A stretch of DNA of 18,502 nucleotides, taken from NCBI GenBank assembly GCA_937873285.1, contig CALMNV010000335.1, forward strand, positions 1 to 18,502, in the 5' to 3' direction. The position numbers were made by a program, and so were the translations under genes. Source of the DNA: an uncultured Intrasporangium sp. (GTDB taxonomy: Bacteria; Actinomycetota; Actinomycetes; Actinomycetales; Dermatophilaceae). The first letter of the stretch is position 1. The number at the start of each line of letters is the position of its first letter. Positions 14,162 through 18,502 of the stretch are shown one piece after another. Under the pieces are notes generated by a model. The model worked only from the letters and a program-made list of their open reading frames with translations, ran no database searches and was not told the DNA's origin.

Positions 14162-14830
14162 ATGGCGAGGAACCGCCTGTACCATGACGACGTCATGGTC
14201 ATCGGACTGGGACGGTTCGGCTCGGCCGCCGCCCTCGAGCTGACCCGGCTCGGGCACCGGGTGATCGCGGTCGAGCGGGACCCGGCGCTCGTCGACGCCT
14301 ACGCTCACAAGGTCTCCAAGGTGGTGCGAGCCGACATGGCGTTGGCCAACGCGGCCGAGATGATCCGCGCGATCGACCCCAAGATCGCCGTCGTCGGCGT
14401 CGGCTCCTCGGTCGAGTCGTCGGTGCTCGCAGCGGCCAACCTCGTCGATGCCAGGGTCCCCTCGATCTGGGCCAGGGCCCTGTCCCCCGAGCACAAGCGG
14501 ATCCTTGAGCGCATCGGGGTGCACCACGTCATCTCCCCCGAGGCAGACTCCGGCCGGCGCCTCGCCCACCTCGTGGGAGGCAAGCTGCTCGACTACATCG
14601 AGTTCGACGACGGCTTCGCCATCGTCAAGATCCGGCCGCCCGCCGAGACCGTCGGGTTCACTCTCGAGCAGAGCCAGGTGCGCCGCAAGTACGGCGTCAC
14701 GATCGTCGGGACCAAGGCCCCGGGCGAGGACTTCACGTATGCCGTGCCGCAGACCAAGATCTCGGCGCACCACATGCTCATCGTCAGCGGGCCCACCGAG
14801 CTGCTGGAGCGCTTCACCGCGCGCCCCTGA
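14162..14830 (+). CDS. TrkA/KtrA-type RCK potassium-channel regulatory subunit
   Basis: A 222-residue cytosolic RCK protein. The N-terminal Rossmann RCK-N domain (about 11-125) has VMVIGLGRFGSAAALEL (G15, G17, G20) and the acidic ribose contact at VIAVERD. It is followed by the RCK-C domain (about 140-222, KIRPPAETVGFTLEQSQVRRKYGVTIV...). Such subunits gate Trk/Ktr potassium transporters in response to nucleotides (NAD(H), ATP/ADP). ATG 14162 follows GGAGGAAAG; the longer frame upstream is antisense to acuC. It is divergent from acuC (46 bases apart). No membrane subunit (KtrB/TrkH) is next to it, so its partner lies elsewhere. Confidence 0.9.
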   Translation: MARNRLYHDDVMVIGLGRFGSAAALELTRLGHRVIAVERDPALVDAYAHKVSKVVRADMALANAAEMIRAIDPKIAVVGVGSSVESSVLAAANLVDARVPSIWARALSPEHKRILERIGVHHVISPEADSGRRLAHLVGGKLLDYIEFDDGFAIVKIRPPAETVGFTLEQSQVRRKYGVTIVGTKAPGEDFTYAVPQTKISAHHMLIVSGPTELLERFTARP

Positions 14831-14836
14831 GGCGGC

Positions 14837-14866
14837 GCACCTGCCGGCACCTGCCGGCACCTGCCG
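14837..14866. repeat. Three tandem copies of GCACCTGCCG
   Basis: Perfect 10-base units start at 14837, 14847 and 14857 and are followed by a duplicated GCAGCCAAG. The block lies between the convergent RCK and GNAT genes. It contains the palindrome CTGCCGGCAG and may act as part of a bidirectional terminator. Spacing rules out a CRISPR array. Confidence 0.7.
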
Positions 14867-14913
14867 GCAGCCAAGGCAGCCAAGGGACACCGACCGGTCA
14901 TCCGGCGGCCGGG

Positions 14914-15441
14914 TCAGAGTCTCGGCCAGGGCCCCGGCTCCTCGTGGAGCGGCAGGACCATGGCGATCTCCTCGTCGCCGTCGTCTGCGCTGACCACACC
15001 CATGGGCCGCCGGTAGTCGGTGGGCAGGAAGCCCATGCCGCTCGCGAAGGCGACCGCCCGCCCGTTCTCGGTGCCGACCCAGTAGACGAGGTGCCGCCGA
15101 CCGCCCTCGCGCGCCCGGGCCGCCGCCTCCTTGACCAGCAGGGTCGCCACCCCCGTGCCGCGGTAGTCGGGGGCCACCCACAGGCCGAAGAGCTCCGCGA
15201 CCTCGCTGGACGCCGCCTGCCCCTCCCCGATGCTCACCACGCCGACGGCCTGTCCCTGACGCACCGCCACGAGTCGCTGGGAGCGCACCATCCGGGCGCG
15301 CCAGATCCGCTCGTCGAAGGCCTCCTCCTCCTCGAGCGAGCCGACGAACGCCTCGGGAGACTCCCGCAAGGCGGCCAGGCGCACCGACCGGTAGTCCTGC
15401 CAGTCCGCCTCGCCAAGGGCTCGCACGTTGACATCGCTCAT
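14914..15441 (-). CDS. GNAT-family N-acetyltransferase
   Basis: A 175-residue GNAT protein starting MSDVNVRALGEADWQDYRSVRLAALRESPEAF, typical of the small-molecule/peptide N-acetyltransferase group. Acetyl-CoA motif A is LWVAPDYRGTGVATLLVKEA (R/Q-x-x-G-x-G/A, about 87-106). The C-terminal part has YWVGTENGRAVAFASGMGFLPTDYRRP. The acceptor is unknown. ATG 15441 is preceded by AAGG at a usable distance. It is convergent with the RCK gene and 91 bases downstream of proC on the same strand; cotranscription with proC is possible. Confidence 0.85.
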   Translation of the reverse strand: MSDVNVRALGEADWQDYRSVRLAALRESPEAFVGSLEEEEAFDERIWRARMVRSQRLVAVRQGQAVGVVSIGEGQAASSEVAELFGLWVAPDYRGTGVATLLVKEAAARAREGGRRHLVYWVGTENGRAVAFASGMGFLPTDYRRPMGVVSADDGDEEIAMVLPLHEEPGPWPRL

Positions 15442-15532
15442 AGGGTCAACCTTGACAGAGCGGCCCCGTCGCGGCGAGCGGGGGAGGCGAACTCTGGCCG
15501 AACGAGCGGCATACGGCCCGGCCGGTGGCTGC

Positions 15533-16339
15533 TCACCCCTGCCCGGACGCGAGCTGTCGGGAGCGGGCGGCGGCGGCCTCCATCGCGGTCACGAAGGCGG
15601 CGCGCACGCGGTGGTCGTCGAGCTGGCGCAGCGCCGCGACGGTGGTGCCGCCCGGGGAGGACACCTGCTCGCGCAGCACCGTGGGGTGTTCGCCGGTCTC
15701 CCGGAGCATCGTCGCGGCGCCGTAGAGCGTCTGCACGACGAGCTCGGTGGCGGTGCCGCGCGGCAGGCCCAGCACGACGCCGGCCTCGATCATCGCCTCC
15801 ACCACGTAGAAGATGTATGCCGGGCCGCTGCCCGAGATCGCCGTCACCGCGTCGAGGTGCTTCTCCTCGAGGCGTAGCACCCTGCCGCACGACGACAGGA
15901 GCGACTCGGCTTCGGCCAGGTGCTCCTGCGTGCAGTGCCGGCCGGGCGCGATCGCCGCCATGCCCTGGTCGACGAGCGCCGGGGTGTTGGGCATGACCCG
16001 GACGACCGAGGTGCCCTCGGGCAGCCGGGCCTCGAGGAAGCCGGTGGGGATGCCCGCTGCGAGGGAGACCACGGTGTTGCCGGGGGAGACGAAGTCACGG
16101 ATCTCCTCGAGCAGGGCCGCCATGTCCTGCGGCTTGACGACGAGCACGAGCGTGTCCGCCGAGCCGGCGGCGACGGGGTTGGGCAGCACCCGCACGCCGT
16201 AGCGGTCGCCGAGGGCGCGGGCCCGCTCGGCGTTGCGCTCGGTGATGACCAGGTCGGCCGCCGCTCGGCCGGCGCGGAGCAGGCCGGACAGCAGGGTCTC
16301 GCCCATCACCCCGGCGCCGAAGATGGCCGTCGTCGGCAT
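15533..16339 (-). CDS. proC: Pyrroline-5-carboxylate reductase
   Basis: ProC reduces pyrroline-5-carboxylate to proline with NAD(P)H, the last step of proline synthesis. The 268-residue protein is complete: IFGAGVMGETLLSGL at the N-terminal Rossmann, VVRVMPNTPALVDQGM, the signature AISGSGPAYIFYVVEAM, and REQVSSPGGTTVAAL near the C-terminus. ATG 16339 lies six bases after the proline dehydrogenase stop; its ribosome site (AGAGG) is inside the end of that gene. proC upstream of bldC and bS22 is also seen in mycobacteria, although here acuC, aspS and others lie between. Confidence 0.97.
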   Translation of the reverse strand: MPTTAIFGAGVMGETLLSGLLRAGRAAADLVITERNAERARALGDRYGVRVLPNPVAAGSADTLVLVVKPQDMAALLEEIRDFVSPGNTVVSLAAGIPTGFLEARLPEGTSVVRVMPNTPALVDQGMAAIAPGRHCTQEHLAEAESLLSSCGRVLRLEEKHLDAVTAISGSGPAYIFYVVEAMIEAGVVLGLPRGTATELVVQTLYGAATMLRETGEHPTVLREQVSSPGGTTVAALRQLDDHRVRAAFVTAMEAAAARSRQLASGQG

Positions 16340-16345
16340 CGCCGC

Positions 16346-17296
16346 TCAGCCTCTCGTCGCCAGGCCGCGGAGGAAGAACAGCACGTTGGCCGGCTTCTCG
16401 GCCATGCGCCGCATGAGGTAGCCGTACCACTCGTCCCCATAGGGGAGGTAGACCCGCATCCGGTCGCCGCGGTCGGAGATGCGCCGCTGCTCCTCCGGCC
16501 GGATGCCGTAGAGCATCTGGTACTCGAACGAGTCCGGTCCTCGGCCGGCCTGCGCTGCCAGCGCGCCGGCGATCTCGATGAGCCTGGGGTCGTGGGTGGC
16601 GACCATGGGATAGCCCTCCCCCTGCATGAGGACCTTGAGGCAGCGCACGAAGGACCGGTCGACCTCGGTGCCCGAGAGGTAGGCGACCGACTCCGGCTCC
16701 CGGTAGGCGCCCTTGCACAGCCGCACCCGCGACCCGGCATACGACAGGTCACGGCAGTCCTGCTCCGTGCGGCGCAGGTAGGCCTGCAGCACGGCGCCCA
16801 CCGTGGGGAAGTCGGCCCGCAGGGCGTGCAGCGCCTCAAGCGTCGGGTCGGTGCGGGTCGAGTCCTCCATGTCGAGCGTCACGGTGGTGCCGGCCTCGCT
16901 CGCCACCGCGCAGATGTCCCGCGCGTGCTGCAGGGCGAGCTCGGGGCCGGTCCCCGGCAGGGCCTGGCCCAGCGCGCTCAGCTTGACCGACACCTCGACG
17001 GCGCCGCTCGCGGTGAGCCCGCGCTCGCGCAGGCCGGTGAGCAGCGCGACATACGCGTCCCGCGTGCGGGCGGCCTGCTCCGGCTCGCGGGTGTCCTCCC
17101 CGAGGAAGTCGATGGTCGCGAGGCGACCCGAGCCGACGAGCTCGGCTGCGGCGGACAGGACGTCGTCGCGTCCCGGGCCGGGCACGAACCGCCGCACGAC
17201 GGACCGCGACACCGGCGCCTTCTCGATGACATCCCGCACGCGGTCGGACTTCGACAGCTGCAGGAGCGAGCTGCGCAGCAGGTCGCCGGGATCCAT
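16346..17296 (-). CDS. Proline dehydrogenase (monofunctional, FAD)
   Basis: A 316-residue PRODH that oxidises proline to pyrroline-5-carboxylate with FAD, first step of proline catabolism. Barrel motifs are clear: DFLGEDTREPEQA, VSVKLSALG, TLDMEDSTRTDPTLEAL, VRLCKGAYREPESVAY, MVATHDPRLIEIAG, FEYQMLYGIRPEEQRR, and the proline-binding YLPYGDEWYGYLMRRMAEKPAN. No PutA DNA-binding or P5C-dehydrogenase domain is fused. ATG 17296 was chosen because the protein then starts MDPGDLLRSSLLQLSKSDRVRDV and a -10 sits just upstream with no ribosome site, suggesting a leaderless message. It is followed at six bases by proC, which runs the reverse net conversion. Confidence 0.94.
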   Translation of the reverse strand: MDPGDLLRSSLLQLSKSDRVRDVIEKAPVSRSVVRRFVPGPGRDDVLSAAAELVGSGRLATIDFLGEDTREPEQAARTRDAYVALLTGLRERGLTASGAVEVSVKLSALGQALPGTGPELALQHARDICAVASEAGTTVTLDMEDSTRTDPTLEALHALRADFPTVGAVLQAYLRRTEQDCRDLSYAGSRVRLCKGAYREPESVAYLSGTEVDRSFVRCLKVLMQGEGYPMVATHDPRLIEIAGALAAQAGRGPDSFEYQMLYGIRPEEQRRISDRGDRMRVYLPYGDEWYGYLMRRMAEKPANVLFFLRGLATRG

Positions 17297-17303
17297 GGGC
17301 GCC

Positions 17304-17309
17304 AATGTA
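17304..17309 (-). promoter_or_regulatory. -10 element for a possibly leaderless proline dehydrogenase mRNA
   Basis: TACATT on the minus strand (TAnnnT) is followed by seven bases and the ATG at 17296, the same geometry as at acuC. No Shine-Dalgarno is seen. The -35 is not evident. Confidence 0.45.
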
Positions 17310-17369
17310 CCGGTCCCGCCGGCTGCCACGTCCGCTGCCGAGCCCCGGGTGTGCGGCAGACTGCCCGGC

Positions 17370-18083
17370 ATGGGCCGCCCCTTCGCCGCCGTCGCCCTCG
17401 GGGCGATGCTCGTCGCCGGGTGCTCCGGTCCCGAGCCGCCGGCGGGCAGCGCCACGCCGAGCCTGGGGCGTGGCACCGACTCCCCGTCGCGCATGGTCTC
17501 CGCAGCCCCGCGCGCCTCCAGCCCGCCGACGAGCAGACCGCCGACGTATGCCGCCGCAGGTGTCCTCGCGCGACTCGCTGCGCTCACGCCGGAGCGCCTC
17601 GCGGTCACGGCGCTGCCGGCCGCGAGCCCGGTCGTCGTCGACGCGTGTCCCGGCGCCGCCTTCGTCAGCCGGCCGCCCGGCTCGGCAGCGCTCGTGCGAC
17701 AGTGGGGGGACGTGGCAGGTCCGACGGGCACCGAGATCTACCTGGCGGCCATCGTCTATCCAGACCCCGAGGCCGCGGCCCGGGCGCTCGGCCCGGTGCA
17801 ACGGGCGGTGCCCGCCTGCCAGGCGCCTCCCGCGCAGCGCGGCCTCACCGTGGCCGTGTCCGACGCGGGGGCAGCCCCGCTGGGCGGCGCGCCGGGAGCG
17901 AGCCTCGGCATCTCCTACGCGACTCCTCAGGGCACCACCTACGACCGCGTCACCGTCCTGCAACTGGGCAACGTGGCGCTCCGCGTGACCGCCACCGCGC
18001 GCGACCCGCGCCGCGCCGCGGAGCTGTCCACGCGCACGCTCGCCCAGGCCGTCGCCGCCGTCCGACGCGGCCCAGCCGGTTGA
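17370..18083 (+). CDS. Putative secreted lipoprotein of unknown function
   Basis: A 237-residue protein. The N-terminus MGRPFAAVALGAMLVAGCSG is a signal peptide with lipobox VAGC; the lipidated residue is Cys18. A Ser/Pro/Thr-rich linker (about 19-60) leads to a globular domain (about 62-237). It has only two cysteines in the mature domain, in VVDACPGA and AVPACQAP, which could form a disulphide. The domain resembles extracellular sensor/PknH-like folds in general layout, but I cannot assign a family. It is divergent from proline dehydrogenase; the upstream frame to 16803 is antisense. The ATG at 17370 has no strong ribosome site. Confidence 0.75.
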   Translation: MGRPFAAVALGAMLVAGCSGPEPPAGSATPSLGRGTDSPSRMVSAAPRASSPPTSRPPTYAAAGVLARLAALTPERLAVTALPAASPVVVDACPGAAFVSRPPGSAALVRQWGDVAGPTGTEIYLAAIVYPDPEAAARALGPVQRAVPACQAPPAQRGLTVAVSDAGAAPLGGAPGASLGISYATPQGTTYDRVTVLQLGNVALRVTATARDPRRAAELSTRTLAQAVAAVRRGPAG

Positions 18084-18084
18084 G

Positions 18085-18108
18085 CCGTTCGGCCGTTCGG
18101 CCGCTCGG
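18085..18108. repeat. Three tandem 8-base units, CCGTTCGG-like
   Basis: CCGTTCGG, CCGTTCGG and CCGCTCGG follow directly after the lipoprotein stop. They are followed by further GC-rich sequence up to the clpC control region. Possible terminator remnant or slippage tract; no function is evident. Confidence 0.6.
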
Positions 18109-18163
18109 CCGTCGAGGCGGCTGGCCGGGTCCGCGCAGACGCAGCGCGGACTGCGGCTCACCT

Positions 18164-18181
18164 GTCCGCTGTTGGCGAACA
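18164..18181. promoter_or_regulatory. ClgR-like operator upstream of clpC
   Basis: GTCCGCTGTTGGCGAACA; its complement, TGTTCGCCAACAGCGGAC, fits the corynebacterial ClgR consensus as I recall it (WNNWCGCYNANRGCGWWS) except for one flanking base. ClgR activates clp protease genes in actinobacteria, so the position 130 bases upstream of clpC is sensible. The octamer GAACATGC starts at 18177 and recurs at 18217. Confidence 0.5.
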
Positions 18182-18310
18182 TGCCCGGTGCCTGCGTCCG
18201 CACGCCTCCGGGTAGGGAACATGCGCACGAAGCCTCGCGTTGGTCCGGTTGTGCCTTGTGTCAGGGGACGCGCATAGCATCGAGGTGCCTCGATCAGTCA
18301 GGAGCGAAAC

Positions 18311-18502
18311 ATGTTTGAACGGTTCACCGACCGGGCCCGGAGGGTGGTTGTCCTGGCGCAGGAGGAAGCGCGCCTGCTCAACCACAACTACATCGGGACC
18401 GAGCACATCCTCCTGGGTCTGATCCACGAGGGCGAGGGTGTGGCCGCCAAGGCCCTGGAGAGCCTCGACATCTCGCTCGAGGCGGTCCGCGCTCAGGTGC
18501 AG
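18311..18502 (+). CDS. clpC: ATP-dependent Clp protease ATP-binding subunit ClpC, N-terminal part
   Basis: The first 64 residues, [20 protein letters not shown] and onward, are the ClpC N-terminal repeat domain ([31 protein letters not shown]). ClpC is an AAA+ unfoldase that feeds substrates to ClpP; full-length proteins are about 840-860 residues, so only a small part is in the window. ATG 18311 is preceded by AGGAG at a good distance. A possible -10, TAGCAT, lies at 18275-18280 without a clear -35. The ClgR-like site upstream suggests stress control. Confidence 0.97.
   Translation, partial: MFERFTDRARRVVVLAQEEARLLNHNYIGTEHILLGLIHEGEGVAAKALESLDISLEAVRAQVQ

Larger units (their letters stand above)
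579..17553. repeat. Dispersed octamer CGGCATAC / GTATGCCG, 16 copies
   Basis: CGGCATAC on the plus strand starts at 579, 2404, 4193, 6729, 6926, 11391, 13772, 15507 and 16735. GTATGCCG starts at 2174, 3342, 5902, 11599, 14737, 15815 and 17546. Every occurrence of the inner heptamer GGCATAC that I found is preceded by C, and 12 of 16 are followed by G. Copies encode Tyr-Ala (nine), Ala-Tyr (five) or Val-Cys-Arg (13772, in acuC), and one is intergenic (15507). None lies between 6934 and 11390. Confidence 0.85.

Noticed and set aside
14837..14885. Short tandem repeats that might be a CRISPR remnant
   Set aside because: Ten-base units without spacers.
15920..18277. 785-residue plus-strand ORF
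   Set aside because: Antisense to proC and proline dehydrogenase and out of frame with the lipoprotein; no recognisable domain.

Overview
The window is high-GC chromosomal DNA of an actinobacterium. Two hand-counted 60-base lines in the hem region are about 74% G+C. GTG starts are frequent, many genes overlap by four bases, and several families are actinobacterial hallmarks (BldC, the 32-residue ribosomal protein bS22, Rex-hemACD, ClpC). Gene content and order (proC, bldC, bS22, a GalE2-like SDR, an acyltransferase, a small glutaredoxin, hemA-hemC-hemD-hemB) match from memory the Rv0500-Rv0512 neighbourhood of Mycobacterium tuberculosis. Abundance of the word CGGCATAC suggests, weakly, the Intrasporangiaceae and relatives.

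Layout. 1-309 (+) carries the end of an unknown gene and a bacterioferritin-associated-ferredoxin-like gene (bfd) of proteobacterial character, at about 64% G+C. Between about 300 and 365 this meets a hemL gene on the other strand that has lost its last 80-90 codons, so the left edge looks like a recombination or assembly junction. 361-7574 (-) is one tetrapyrrole operon: rex, hemA, hemC, a cobA/hemD fusion, hemB, a marR-type regulator and hemL, i.e. glutamyl-tRNA to uroporphyrinogen III by the C5 route. Its promoter overlaps a Rex operator, tying haem synthesis to NADH/NAD+ state. 7703-10422 (-) holds a glutaredoxin-like protein, a PlsC-type acyltransferase and an atypical SDR. 10591-11082 (-) holds bS22 and bldC.

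11245-12651 (-) is an archaeal-type aspartyl-tRNA synthetase. Its leader has the architecture of a translational T-box riboswitch: GAC specifier, seven-base UGGCACA bulge, and a sequestered Shine-Dalgarno. Then come acuC (-), an RCK/TrkA-type potassium-channel regulator (+), a GNAT acetyltransferase (-), and proC with a monofunctional proline dehydrogenase (-). A secreted lipoprotein (+) and the first 64 codons of clpC (+) end the window; clpC is preceded by a ClgR-like operator.

The most unusual signals are an octamer, CGGCATAC, present 16 times on both strands, in several codon registers and in an intergenic gap; the aspS T-box; and the bfd/hemL junction. No CRISPR array, insertion sequence, tRNA or rRNA gene was seen. 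No gene-free stretch exceeds 300 bases; the longest are 12652-12918 (T-box leader plus terminator) and 18084-18310 (short repeats and clpC upstream region).
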